Source of the DNA: Fen-455 sp050012675
GTDB lineage: Bacteria > Actinomycetota > Acidimicrobiia > Acidimicrobiales > Bog-793
Reading direction: 5' to 3'
DNA length: 64,000 bases
NCBI GenBank assembly: GCA_050012675.1
Contig: JBEKGS010000007.1
Coordinates: 1 to 64,000 of the forward strand
Part shown: in pieces, positions 8,032-16,852 of the stretch
Numbering within the stretch: position 1 is the stretch's first letter
How the letters are laid out: each line of letters opens with the position of its first letter
The notes under the pieces: generated by a model
What the model was told of the DNA's origin: nothing
Seen by the model: the letters and a program-made list of their open reading frames with translations, nothing else
Database searches by the model: none
Translations under genes and position numbers: made by a program

Positions 8032-8303
8032 TTATCGGCCGCTGTCGCACGACGATTGAAGAGCAAGCAGCCCACATCGCAGCCGGGCCGTAGCTTCGTC
8101 GCGCCTGCGGACCTGAGAGACGGCGAAGCGAAGCTCACGGTGCTGAGAGTGAGATAGCGGGTCACAGATCCTCGACGTCGGCCTCCGACGCGAACTTGTG
8201 ACGAGGCGTGCACCGCCGGTGAACGCCGAACGTCGTGTATTCGCCCCAGGCTTTTGACGCGCAAGCGACGCCACACGCTCGGCATAGATCCTTCGGCACC
8301 GAT

Positions 8304-8834
8304 CTACACGGGTCGATGCCCGATATCGAGGAGCGCTTCGTAATGATGGAACTCGCCGTCGGTGCCCACGAGGCGGAATCCGGCCCTGATGAGGGTCCGT
8401 TGCGAAGCGATGTTGTCCAGAGTCGTGTCGGCGATCACCCTGGACACTCCGCGGTCGGCGGCTATGGCCAGCAGGGCGACGACCGCCTCTGCGGCGTAGC
8501 CATGGCCGCGGGCCGACGGAGCCAGACCGTAGCCGATCTCGACGCAGCCATCGTCTGGCTGGCCCTTGAAGCCGATTCCTCCGACGGCCTTCCCGTCGGC
8601 CAGGCTGGTGATCCGGTAGAACCCGAACGGCCGTTGATCTCCGCGCTCGGCGGTGACGCAAAGCAGGCCCGCCACTGCTCCAACGTCGCCCTCAAAGGGG
8701 AAATCGTCCGCCCAGACGTCGGTGGGTCCCGGCCTTCGAGCAACGATGCGTTCTCCCTCTTCGACATCGATCGCGTGCAGCTGCAGGCGCGATGTGCGAA
8801 CGCCGGTCATAGCACTATCGAAGCAGTCCGCCAT
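8304..8834 (-). CDS. GNAT family N-acetyltransferase
   Basis: A GCN5-related acetyltransferase of the RimJ/RimL kind. The domain starts VRTSRLQLHAID, carries GGIGFKGQPDDGCVEIGYGL, and has the acetyl-CoA loop in LAPSARGHGYAAEAVVALL, followed by ADTTLDNIASQRTLIRAGFR and the closing EFHHYEA. Acceptor substrate is unknown. The frame is open back to 8957, but the first 41 codons have no domain homology, so starts at 8834 (MADCF) or 8810 (MTGVR) are more likely. Confidence 0.8.
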   Translation of the reverse strand: MADCFDSAMTGVRTSRLQLHAIDVEEGERIVARRPGPTDVWADDFPFEGDVGAVAGLLCVTAERGDQRPFGFYRITSLADGKAVGGIGFKGQPDDGCVEIGYGLAPSARGHGYAAEAVVALLAIAADRGVSRVIADTTLDNIASQRTLIRAGFRLVGTDGEFHHYEALLDIGHRPV

Positions 8835-9020
8835 CGCCAAGCACAATGGAGTTTCACCGGCCTGGCAAGCAACGTACGAAACCGCTCGCCAAAGTGGTTT
8901 GCCCGCAGCACGATTACGGAATGTGAACGCGCCAGCAAGTCCGACGTGTGGCCGCACGCCCCCGGTCCTTGCCTCTCGTGGGCGATCTCACGACCCCCGC
9001 AGCGCTTTCCTCGCTGTTGC

Positions 9021-11495
9021 TCAGCCTGGCGGCGGCAGCTCGAATGGTCCTCTAGGAACTCCCGAGAGAGTGAAATCCTTCGCAGGGGCGGTCGAATGCT
9101 GGCTGACGAGCCTGGCTTCGGTCCAGGCGGTGCCGCTCAGGCCCGTACTGGCGAAGAAGCTGTCGAAGTGCCCGGCGCCCGTCAGGCAGTAGGTCTCGGC
9201 AGGATCCTTGACCACGAGGCAAGTCAACGGTCCGAAGCTCGACGGCTCCGTGCGGATGGCCAGGGAGCCGTGCGACTGTCCGCCCTCGACGGTCAACTTG
9301 AGGAACGTGTACGCGGTGCCCGGGAGATACGGTTCGGTCGCGGTCGTGTAGCCGTTGCTGCCGGCGTCTCCCGGGTAGTTCCCCGAACTGCAATGCCACT
9401 TCGAGGAGTGCAAGCGGTAGCAGTCCTCGACGGTGCTGCCTCGCACGACCCATTCCATAGACCACCCATAAGGGTTTGTCAGGCGATAGGACCATTCTCC
9501 GGGCTTGCCACCGGGCCATGCACTGGTCCCCACTGGAGCCTGCTGTGCGACGGTGACCGTGGCGGGGTTGTTGGTACGCGCGGTCGGACCACTGAACTGA
9601 TACACGGCTGAGAAGGTCCCCTCGAGGCCAGACCTTGCCCGGGCGAGGAAAGACGCCGGCGTCTCGGGCCGTTGCGCCGTCGCGGCGAAGACCGGGAGGG
9701 GACCCAACGTCGATGACACCGTGGTGCCCTTCCACAAAACGCTGCCCGTCTGCGCGTCAACGGCGACCGCATAGACGTTCACACGGCAGCTCGGGCTCGT
9801 CGGACTGCGCCCGGTCGACATGCTGCATAGGTGAGGGCCGGGAGGGTCGACGAGGACTAGCCAGACCGGCGTCGTCAGAACACCCGGACCCGTCACAACC
9901 TGCGCGAGGCTCGCCCCCACCACACGAGCGCCCTTGGCGAAATCGGTCGACGTGGCGATGTCGACCGCCTTTTGGACAGTGATAGCACCGGAGACCTTCG
10001 ACCGCGGCACCGGGACCGGTGTCTGACCGTCGTTGAGGGTAAGGAGCGCGTGAAGCATGCTCGAGCTGAGCACGGGATACCCGGTCTCGTTGACCGCCAC
10101 CGTCTTCTGCGCCGGGTGAGAGAGGGCCTTGACCTCGGCGCCAGACCACTGACGCGTCCAGGCGCGCCCCCCATTAGAGGTCGCCTCGATCACCCAACCC
10201 CCACCGATCGGGACGCTCAGACCGATGACCCACCCACGGTCTGCGCTCACGAAGGCGACACCTGTGGGCTCATAGATGCCGGTCACATTCCGGCTCGAGC
10301 TGATCTTTGACCCGTTGTCGGTCGCGATGTCCATGGGCGCGACGGCCGGTGCCGGTGAGAACCCCACGAAGATGGCGGTCTGGCCACTGACGGCGCTGAA
10401 CGGCCCGGGATAAGTGCCGGGCCCATCAGGGGCGTGGACCTCGGGCATGATCCCCGATTCGGTGAAGGTCTCCTCGAGGACCGGGTGCCATGAACGACCG
10501 TCCCTCGTCGCAAAGGCCACGTATGGGGAGTGGGTAGTAGCGGCCCCGGAGCCGAGGAACAGGACCCAGGCGCCCCGCGCGCCGCCACACTGCACCATCG
10601 CCGTGTCGCCCTGACCAGGAGGGCCGATGCGGTGTGGCTCGGAGAATGACACAGACCAGTGCAGGCCTCCGTCGACGGTGCGCCAGACCTTCCCCGGGGT
10701 TCCGATCCACCCGTCGTGTTGCGTCGTGAAACACAGGCTCTGGACGCTCGCCGGCGCTTCCGTGTCGTGACGCCAGAGGCGACCTCCGTCGGCTGTGACG
10801 AGAAGCTCGCTGCCGTTGAGCGAATCCACCAGCGATCCCCCGGCCACGGCGTAGCCGATGCTGGGGCTCGTGAAATGAACCGAGCGGATCGCAAGGCACG
10901 GTTCTTCGAGCTCTGACCACTTCTTGCCACCGTCGTCGGTCGCCAGCAGCTGGTTGCCACCGACGGCGAAGCCGTGGTCGCCATCGACGAAGTCGACGCC
11001 AAGCAGGCCCGCGGACCCGCGGTATTGCACCTGCCAGGTCTGGCCTCCGTCATCGGTGGCAAGAATCCGGCCCGCACCGACGACCCAGCCCTGCTCCGAG
11101 GAGAGGAACTGCACGGCGGCGAGACCAAGGCCGGGTTGTGATCCAGTTGTGGCAGAGCCGCCTGAACGACACTCCGAGGTGCCCGCCTCGGCGACGCGGG
11201 GCATTGTCGCGAAAGGGCCGAGCACCTGGTTAGTGGGAGCCGAGCCGAACAGATGGAGCTGTGGCCACGGCACGAGGAAGACTGCGACGAGCAGGACAAC
11301 CACGACCAACACCGTGGCTAGACGCACGACGGCTGACCTTGGCCGCCGGTAACGGCGACGGCCAGATGTGAATGGTGCCAAGCGGACCCCGCCCGCCCGG
11401 CGAGCGTCGGCGGGCGAGAACTCCCACGGTTCGGCCGCGCCGCTTGCGACCAGATCCCTTACGGCTTGGCGGACCGCGTCCTCAGGAGCGCTCAT
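9021..11495 (-). CDS. Membrane-anchored Asp-box/Ycf48-like repeat protein
   Basis: An 824-aa protein with a cytoplasmic N-terminus (MSAPEDAVRQAVRDLVASGA), a single span at about residues 58-75 and a very large outer part. Residues about 110-460 carry at least five sialidase-type Asp boxes of the form S/T-x-D-x-G-x-x-W (ATDDGGQTW, ATDDGGKKW, VTADGGRLW, RTVDGGLHW, ATSNGGRAW), each after a GWVVGAG- or GFAVGG-like strand. This is the pattern of Ycf48-like/BNR beta-propellers. The region after about 480 has a PepSY-like stretch and then unknown sequence. It overlaps the upstream ECF sigma gene by 14 bp, and its N-terminus resembles the cytoplasmic tails of sigma-factor partners, so a signalling role is plausible. 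Confidence 0.75.
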   Translation of the reverse strand: MSAPEDAVRQAVRDLVASGAAEPWEFSPADARRAGGVRLAPFTSGRRRYRRPRSAVVRLATVLVVVVLLVAVFLVPWPQLHLFGSAPTNQVLGPFATMPRVAEAGTSECRSGGSATTGSQPGLGLAAVQFLSSEQGWVVGAGRILATDDGGQTWQVQYRGSAGLLGVDFVDGDHGFAVGGNQLLATDDGGKKWSELEEPCLAIRSVHFTSPSIGYAVAGGSLVDSLNGSELLVTADGGRLWRHDTEAPASVQSLCFTTQHDGWIGTPGKVWRTVDGGLHWSVSFSEPHRIGPPGQGDTAMVQCGGARGAWVLFLGSGAATTHSPYVAFATRDGRSWHPVLEETFTESGIMPEVHAPDGPGTYPGPFSAVSGQTAIFVGFSPAPAVAPMDIATDNGSKISSSRNVTGIYEPTGVAFVSADRGWVIGLSVPIGGGWVIEATSNGGRAWTRQWSGAEVKALSHPAQKTVAVNETGYPVLSSSMLHALLTLNDGQTPVPVPRSKVSGAITVQKAVDIATSTDFAKGARVVGASLAQVVTGPGVLTTPVWLVLVDPPGPHLCSMSTGRSPTSPSCRVNVYAVAVDAQTGSVLWKGTTVSSTLGPLPVFAATAQRPETPASFLARARSGLEGTFSAVYQFSGPTARTNNPATVTVAQQAPVGTSAWPGGKPGEWSYRLTNPYGWSMEWVVRGSTVEDCYRLHSSKWHCSSGNYPGDAGSNGYTTATEPYLPGTAYTFLKLTVEGGQSHGSLAIRTEPSSFGPLTCLVVKDPAETYCLTGAGHFDSFFASTGLSGTAWTEARLVSQHSTAPAKDFTLSGVPRGPFELPPPG

Positions 11496-12009
11496 GACAC
11501 CTCACCTCCGTTGCGTTGTCTCCCACGCCCAGGATCGGCGCCAGCATGGCCCGGCTCCTGCTCAGCCAGGACCTAACGGTGCCTTCGGGCACGCCCAACT
11601 CGATCGCGACCTCGGCCACCGACAGGCCGATCCCGTCGTGGAGGACGAGCGCCTCTCTCTGTTGCCTGGGCAGCATGGCGAGAGCCGATATCAGCGCCAA
11701 GCGGTCGAGCGTTGGTGCGGGCACGTGTTCGACCGGCGGCGTCACCGGGGTACGCCGCAGATGCTTGGCACGGTCAGCCGCGAGGTTCCGCACGACTCGC
11801 CGCGCCCAAGCAGCCGGCTGGTCGTAGTTACGGATTCGCCGCCAGTGGACCCAGGCGCGTATGAGGGCCTCTTGAGCCAGCTCCTGAGCGATTTGCAGGT
11901 CCCCGGTGAGCGCGAGTCCGAGCCCGACCAAGCCTGGGCGCGTCTCGGCGAAGAACTCGTCGTAGTCCGTCAGCCCAGAGCCGCTCATCGGCCTCACAAT
12001 CACATACAC
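11482..12009 (-). CDS. ECF sigma factor, SigE family
   Basis: A 175-aa ECF sigma factor. Region 2 is at about residues 15-85 (DLQIAQELAQEALIRAWVHW, AWARRVVRNLAADR) and region 4 at about 105-160 (LPRQQREALVLHDGIGLSVA, VPEGTVRSWLSRSRAML). The start is GTG at 12009 with GGGAGG 8 nt upstream on the minus strand. It is the promoter-proximal gene of a pair with the Asp-box protein. Two such sigma/envelope-protein pairs in 8 kb suggest this cell monitors its envelope through several parallel ECF systems. Confidence 0.9.
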   Translation of the reverse strand: MYVIVRPMSGSGLTDYDEFFAETRPGLVGLGLALTGDLQIAQELAQEALIRAWVHWRRIRNYDQPAAWARRVVRNLAADRAKHLRRTPVTPPVEHVPAPTLDRLALISALAMLPRQQREALVLHDGIGLSVAEVAIELGVPEGTVRSWLSRSRAMLAPILGVGDNATEVRCHERS

Positions 12010-12171
12010 GCCCGAACCTCCCAGCGCGCTGCAGGGCTCGCTACGTGTCGGACCTCACCGTAGGACAACGTTGTTCTGGGTGCGTCGGGACTCGGTGGCG
12101 GTCCGCGCCGGAGGGTCGACTTCGGACGTCTGCGAATCTCGATCGCCTTCGGGCTGGGGTTCGTCTTCTCG

Positions 12172-12741
12172 GTGCAGGCGAGCCGGTATCTGACCCACAT
12201 CCGGCGTCTGCGGGATCCAAGCGAGCCGGTCTCCCGGCTCATGGACCGGGCGGCAGCCTTGGACGACAAGCTCGGACCGGTGCTGCTCCAGCTGCCACCG
12301 ACGCTGCGGATCGATCTCGACACGCTCGACGAGACCTTGGCGAGGTTCCCACCCGGCACCAGGGTCGCCGTGGAGTTCCGCCACGGCTCCTGGTATGTCG
12401 ATGAGACGGCGGAGCTGCTTTCGCGACGTGGCGCCGCCTTTTGCATCGCGGACTCCCCTTGGCAGCGAGCACCGCGTTGGCGCACGGCGGACTGGGGCTA
12501 TATCCGATTTCATGAAGGACGCTCCGCTCCACAGCCGTGCTACGGCCACGGGGCACTGGCCTCATGGGCACGTCGTACAGCCGAGGTCTACGGCGACGGC
12601 GCCGACGTCTACGCCTATTTCAACAATGACTCGAACGTCTGTGCACCTCTCAACGCCGCCAGGTTCGTACGATCGCTGCGAGCACTCGGCCTCACGGCGA
12701 ACCCGGGATGGGAGGCGGTTCGTCGGCCGGGCTCAACTTAA
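12172..12741 (+). pseudogene. DUF72 family protein, N-terminus missing
   Basis: The frame from GTG 12172 gives 189 aa that match the C-terminal two thirds of DUF72 (PF01904) proteins: QASRYLTHIRRLRDP, LGPVLLQLPPTL, RVAVEFRHGSWY, GYIRFHEG and VYAYFNNDSNVCAPLNAARF. DUF72 proteins are TIM-barrel-like and about 240-250 aa long, and they normally start with a GTSGWxY motif and a VEVNxxFYRLP stretch. Neither is present upstream in any frame I could read, although the codons just before the GTG still encode FGLGFVFSV, as the family does at that point. The 5' end is therefore deleted, and the gene is probably non-functional. Confidence 0.65.
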
Positions 12742-13053
12742 CGGGCCGATGCCGTCAATGTGGCACGAGGTCTCGTCGGTACAAGTGGCAGGTGACCTCA
12801 CCCGCTCGGCGCGGTCGAAGAGGGGCTGCGGCTGGGGCCGGAGCGAGAGGTCGTAAGGGCCCTCCGACGCTTTCAAGTGTGCCGCACTCTGGACCCAGCA
12901 CCCTTGCTGCTCATCCGCACCCATCGCATCAAGCAAGGGCAGTCTTCACCGACGGCCGACTGACGTCGTAGCCTGGTCAACCGCCGGCCTGGTCATCGGG
13001 GACCGAGCTTGACGCTGATCGTCACCTGGTCCCGGTCCCGCTCGTACAGGGCC
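12742..13053. other. Intergenic region without supported gene
   Basis: About 310 bp between the truncated DUF72 gene and the convergent end of the MFS exporter. Only short frames lacking any recognisable domain are present, and no clear terminator or repeat is visible. Confidence 0.5.
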
Positions 13054-14523
13054 TCAGGCCGTCGTCTGTTCGGCGAGCTCGTCACCGGTCTCTCGGGCCG
13101 ACACGGCCACCGTGCGCCACCGTGTGATCGTGTTGGCGGCATCCGCGTCCTTGACAGTCGCGGCAGCGCCTGCGCCGACCAACGCGAGGAAAGCTGCTGT
13201 GAGGAAAGCCATGTGATAGGCCGCCAGATGCGCAGTGACATGGCCGGCAACGGAGCTCGTGACCCCGACCGCCGACAACACGGTCGTGAGGACGGCCACT
13301 CCGATCGCACCGCCGAGCTGGCGCTCCGCGTTGAAGAAAGTGGACGCACGTCCTGTGTCGGCGTGGCTTATCGTGGCGAAGGCAACCGTCTGGGTAGGCA
13401 CGAACACACCCGACATGGACATCCCCATCTCCAACATGGCGAGCCTGACGAGCCAGAGATTGGTCTTGTCACCGACGAACGACATCGCCACCATGCCGAT
13501 CGCGACCCCCGCGAGGCCAGCCATCATGATCCGCCGGGGGCCCAGACGCGGGTAGAGGATCCGGGTTACCAACTGGGCGCCCGCCATGACCCCGAGCGCC
13601 TCGGGAAAGGTGGTCAGACCCGCCCCGAGGGCGGACAGCCCGAGACCGTCCTGGAAGAAGAGCGCCGCCAGGTACAGCATGCCCAAGAAGGCGGCTGCGC
13701 CACAGAACATCACGATGTTGGCCGACCGGAACAGGCGGTCGCGCAAGAGCCGCAAGGCGATGAGCGGGTCCGACCGGCGGAGCTCGACCGCGACCAGCCC
13801 GGCAAGCAGCACCGCACCGGAGCTGCACGTCGTAGCCACGTATGGGTTCGCCCAGCCTTTGATCGGACCTTCAGACAGCCCGTACATCAAGAGGCCTAGA
13901 CCGACACCTGCCATCACGAATCCGGGGAGGTCGAAGCTGCCTGCAGGATGGCGCGGCTGCTCGCGAAGAAAGACCGTCCCGAAGGCGATCGCGAGCAGTC
14001 CGATCGGCACGTTGACGAAGAACACCCACCGCCAACTCAGGTCTGTGACGAACAGGCCTCCAAGGACAGGACCGAGGGCGGGGGCGAGCGCGGTCGGCAC
14101 GACCAGTATGGCCGAGGCCCTGATCCGCTCGGCAGGCGGGAACGCCCGCCACAGCATCGTCATGCCGACAGGCGTCATGAGACCGCCGCCGATGCCCTGC
14201 AGCACGCGGAAGGCGGTCAGCTGGCTCAGGCTGGTCGCCACCCCGCACATCGCGGACGCCGCGGTGAATATCAATATCGCCGTGAGTAGCACTCGTCGCG
14301 GGCCGAAGCGGTCGCCCAGCCAACCCGATGCCGGTATGAACACAGCCAGGCTGACAAGGAACCCGATCACCACCGTGTCGAGCGCCGTGGAGGTCACGTG
14401 GAAGTCGCGGCCGAGAGTTGGAAGGGCGACGTTGACGATGGTGGTGTCCAGGATCGCCATGAACATGGCGGCCACGTAGACGACCGCAACGGCAACCTTC
14501 TGGTTGAGATCTCGTTTCGGCAT
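13054..14523 (-). CDS. DHA2 family MFS multidrug exporter
   Basis: A 489-aa major facilitator of the EmrB/QacA (DHA2, 14-span) class. Motif D1 is AILDTTIVNVALPTLG (about residues 22-37), motif A is WLGDRFGPRRVLL (about 66-78), and motif C is PALGPVLGGLF (about 150-160). The first span starts at about residue 10. It most likely exports hydrophobic drugs or toxic metabolites with proton exchange. The gene is divergent from a MarR regulator across a 73-bp gap that holds a palindrome, so it is probably repressed by that MarR protein. Confidence 0.9.
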   Translation of the reverse strand: MPKRDLNQKVAVAVVYVAAMFMAILDTTIVNVALPTLGRDFHVTSTALDTVVIGFLVSLAVFIPASGWLGDRFGPRRVLLTAILIFTAASAMCGVATSLSQLTAFRVLQGIGGGLMTPVGMTMLWRAFPPAERIRASAILVVPTALAPALGPVLGGLFVTDLSWRWVFFVNVPIGLLAIAFGTVFLREQPRHPAGSFDLPGFVMAGVGLGLLMYGLSEGPIKGWANPYVATTCSSGAVLLAGLVAVELRRSDPLIALRLLRDRLFRSANIVMFCGAAAFLGMLYLAALFFQDGLGLSALGAGLTTFPEALGVMAGAQLVTRILYPRLGPRRIMMAGLAGVAIGMVAMSFVGDKTNLWLVRLAMLEMGMSMSGVFVPTQTVAFATISHADTGRASTFFNAERQLGGAIGVAVLTTVLSAVGVTSSVAGHVTAHLAAYHMAFLTAAFLALVGAGAAATVKDADAANTITRWRTVAVSARETGDELAEQTTA

Positions 14524-14553
14524 GCCGTTATGCTACACAGAGTCACTGAGTTA

Positions 14554-14566
14554 GTCAACCATTGAC
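14554..14566. promoter_or_regulatory. Probable MarR operator GTCAA-CCA-TTGAC
   Basis: A perfect 5-bp inverted repeat with a 3-bp spacer in the short gap between the exporter and the marR-type gene. Its right arm overlaps the -35 box TTGACC (14562-14567), so binding would block transcription of the regulator, and probably of the divergent exporter. Confidence 0.55.
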
Positions 14567-14590
14567 CTAGTCGGCGAGTGGCGGTACTAT
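14562..14590 (+). promoter_or_regulatory. Promoter TTGACC-17-TACTAT, leaderless marR
   Basis: -35 TTGACC (14562-14567), a 17-bp spacer and -10 TACTAT (14585-14590), followed by 6 nt and the ATG at 14597. Transcription should start at the start codon. No Shine-Dalgarno sequence is present. Confidence 0.65.
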
Positions 14591-14596
14591 CAAGTC

Positions 14597-15016
14597 ATGG
14601 CTGAGAGCCCGCGACGTGAGGCCTGGCGTCGCATGCGCGCCGTGGCGCACTCGCCGGCGCATCTGGCCAGGCTCCACAAGCTCTACGGCGAGGCCGGGCT
14701 CACGCCTGGCGTGGGCAAGGCGCTCGTGCAGCTCCCGTCGGACCGTCCGGTCCCCATGCGCGAGCTCGCCTCGGCGCTCCACTGTGACAATTCCTATATC
14801 ACCTCGGTAGTCGACGTTCTCGAGGAAAAGGGCCTCGTGGAAAGGCGCGCCCATCCGAGCGACCGGCGCATCAAGGTCATCTCCTTGACCGAGGAAGGAG
14901 CCCTTTTGGCCAAGCGCGCCAAGGCGGAGCTCGCAGAGCCTCCCCCCGTCTTCGACTCTCTCACCGACGCCGAGGCGGCGCAGCTGCGCGACCTCATGCG
15001 AAAGTTCGGCGACTGA
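14597..15016 (+). CDS. MarR family transcriptional regulator
   Basis: A 139-aa winged-helix regulator. The DNA-binding part covers about residues 40-105: LASALHCDNSYITSVVDVLE (recognition helix) followed by GLVERRAHPSDRRIKVISLT, which is the MarR wing with its DR dipeptide, then EEGALLAKRAKAEL. Length is normal. It is divergent from the DHA2 exporter at 13054-14523, the standard arrangement for a ligand-released repressor of an efflux pump. The inducer cannot be deduced from sequence. Confidence 0.9.
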   Translation: MAESPRREAWRRMRAVAHSPAHLARLHKLYGEAGLTPGVGKALVQLPSDRPVPMRELASALHCDNSYITSVVDVLEEKGLVERRAHPSDRRIKVISLTEEGALLAKRAKAELAEPPPVFDSLTDAEAAQLRDLMRKFGD

Positions 15017-15141
15017 GCAGTTCGCCCGACCGGCGCCCACACGACTGCGCGGCTATCCAGTCCCGGCGACCTTGACGACTTTTCGTCCACTCGTGAGTGG
15101 AACAGCTGGCGCTGAATGCCAAGATGGGCCACCCTGATGTC

Positions 15142-15753
15142 ATGGCAGAAGACTCCAGTCCACCCGGCGACCGGACAGACGACGCGCCGGGCGAGTCGGG
15201 TATCACCCGCAGCTTCGGATGGTCGAACATGTTCGTACGTCCACAGGACGATCCTCGGACCGAGGGTGGCTTCGGCGACGAACGGTCGACGCTCCTCGGC
15301 TACCTGCACGACTACCGCCTGACCATCGAGTTGAAGTGCTCGGGCCTCGACGCCGTGGACATGGCACGCCGGTCGGTCGAGCCTTCGAACTTGTCACTGC
15401 TCGGTCTGGTCCGCCATCTCGCAGACGTTGAGCGTCACTGGTTCCGCCGTGTCCTCGACGGCCAGGATGTCCCGTCTCTGTACAGGCGCGACGACGATCG
15501 GGACGCCGCGTTCGACGGGGCCGTAGGCGATCCGGAGGCCGTCGCGTCCGCCTGGGCCGCTTGGCGGGAGGAGGTGCGCTTCGCCGAGCGCTTCGCCGAG
15601 AAGGCGCCGAACCTCGAGGTGGCCGGAAGCTACGACAAGGGCCGGGTGATCAGCCTGCGTGAGGTGCTCGTGCACATGATCGAGGAGTACGCCCGTCATG
15701 CCGGCCACGCAGACTTCTTACGGGAACGTATCGACGGACGAGTGGGGCAATAG
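15142..15753 (+). CDS. DinB/DUF664 family protein
   Basis: A four-helix-bundle protein of the DinB/DUF664 superfamily (MST-like). It shows DERSTLLGYLHDYR, LSLLGLVRHLADVERHWFRR and VLVHMIEEYARHAGHADFLR. The histidines in HLADVERHW and in EEYARHAGH are the usual metal-binding positions. Many relatives are mycothiol- or bacillithiol-dependent transferases, but the substrate here is unknown. The frame extends to 15097. A start at 15142 or at the ATG 15229 (MFVRPQDDP) is more in line with the family length of about 170-200 aa. Confidence 0.8.
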   Translation: MAEDSSPPGDRTDDAPGESGITRSFGWSNMFVRPQDDPRTEGGFGDERSTLLGYLHDYRLTIELKCSGLDAVDMARRSVEPSNLSLLGLVRHLADVERHWFRRVLDGQDVPSLYRRDDDRDAAFDGAVGDPEAVASAWAAWREEVRFAERFAEKAPNLEVAGSYDKGRVISLREVLVHMIEEYARHAGHADFLRERIDGRVGQ

Positions 15754-15895
15754 CCACCCGGCGGGACGTTTTGCGCCGATCCAGCCTGGCCCGGCGGGGG
15801 ATCGCAGCGAAGGCGAGCTCTGCGGGCGACGCCCCCGCGGGACCACACCGCAGAACCCCTCTGGTCGGTCGACGGCAACGCCCCCGGTAGGGTCA

Positions 15896-15913
15896 TGAAT
15901 GAACACTCATTCA
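15896..15913. promoter_or_regulatory. Probable TetR operator TGAATG-N6-CATTCA
   Basis: A perfect 6-bp inverted repeat (15896-15901 and 15908-15913) 19 bp before the GTG start of the SDR gene, whose operon also encodes a TetR-family protein. Autoregulation of the SDR-tetR pair is the likely purpose. Confidence 0.5.
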
Positions 15914-15931
15914 GTCTTAGGTGAATAAATC

Positions 15932-16852
15932 GTGACCTGGAGCGCCGCAGATATTCCTGATCAGAGCGGCCGTACGGCGGTCGTGACCGGCGCCAACGGC
16001 GGCCTGGGCCTGGAGACGGCGAGGGAGTTGGCGCGCAAGGGCGCCCATGTTGTGATGGCCGTGCGCAACCAGCAGAAGGCGAAGGACGCTGTCAGCGACA
16101 TCTGCGCGAGTGTCCCCGAGGCGTCGCTTGAGCTTGTCGCGCTCGACCTCGGCTCGCAGGCTTCGGTCCGCGAGGCGGCCGGGCTGATCCTACGCGAGCA
16201 CGCGCACGTCGATCTGCTGGTCAACAATGCCGGGGTGATGGGCATACCCGAGCGCAAGACCGTTGACGGCTACGAGATGCAGTTCGGCGTGGACCACCTC
16301 GGCCACTGGACGCTCACGGCGCTGCTGCTGCCCGCGCTGCTGGCCAGCCCCGGTGCACGCATCGTCACGGTGACGAGCACAGCCCACCACATCGGCCGCG
16401 CCGTAGATCCCGCGAACCCGCACCTCGAGGGTCGGTACCGGCCGTGGCTCGCCTACGGCCAGGCGAAGCTTGCGAACTTCCACTTCGGCCTCGGGCTGCA
16501 GCGGGCGCTCACCCGGGCCGGCGCAAGCACTGCGAGCCTCATCGCCCACCCCGGGCTCTCCAACACCGACCTTCAGGCCGTCAGCGTCCGCGAATCGGGC
16601 GGAGCGAGCCAGCGTTTCTTCCACCTGCTCGCCTTGCGGACCGGCATGTCGCCTGCGCAGGGCGCGCTGTCGCAGTTGCGTGCAGCCACTGACCCACAGG
16701 CGAAGGGCGGGGAGCTCTACGGCCCGCTGTTCGTCAACAACGGCCCGCCGGTGCGCAAGCCGATCTTCCGGCGCTTGGGGATGAGCGACGCGATCGCCAG
16801 GCTCTGGGAGGTCTCCGAGCGCGAGACGGGCGTGACGACCGAGTTGCGGTGA
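15932..16852 (+). CDS. Short-chain dehydrogenase/reductase (retinol dehydrogenase-like)
   Basis: A 306-aa SDR. The cofactor motif is VVTGANGGLGLETAREL (TGxxxGxG) near residue 19, NNAGVMG is at about 98, and the catalytic YGQAK is at about 175 in AYGQAKLANFHFG. The long C-terminus with HPGLSNTDLQ is like that of WW-domain oxidoreductase/retinol-dehydrogenase-type SDRs. An arginine after the first strand region (AVRNQQKAK) suggests NADP preference. Substrate is unknown. GTG start. The stop overlaps the tetR start by 4 bp. Confidence 0.85.
   Translation: MTWSAADIPDQSGRTAVVTGANGGLGLETARELARKGAHVVMAVRNQQKAKDAVSDICASVPEASLELVALDLGSQASVREAAGLILREHAHVDLLVNNAGVMGIPERKTVDGYEMQFGVDHLGHWTLTALLLPALLASPGARIVTVTSTAHHIGRAVDPANPHLEGRYRPWLAYGQAKLANFHFGLGLQRALTRAGASTASLIAHPGLSNTDLQAVSVRESGGASQRFFHLLALRTGMSPAQGALSQLRAATDPQAKGGELYGPLFVNNGPPVRKPIFRRLGMSDAIARLWEVSERETGVTTELR

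Noticed and set aside
8235..9611. 458-codon plus-strand ORF
   Set aside because: It overlaps the GNAT and Asp-box genes in antisense and has no protein-like motif.
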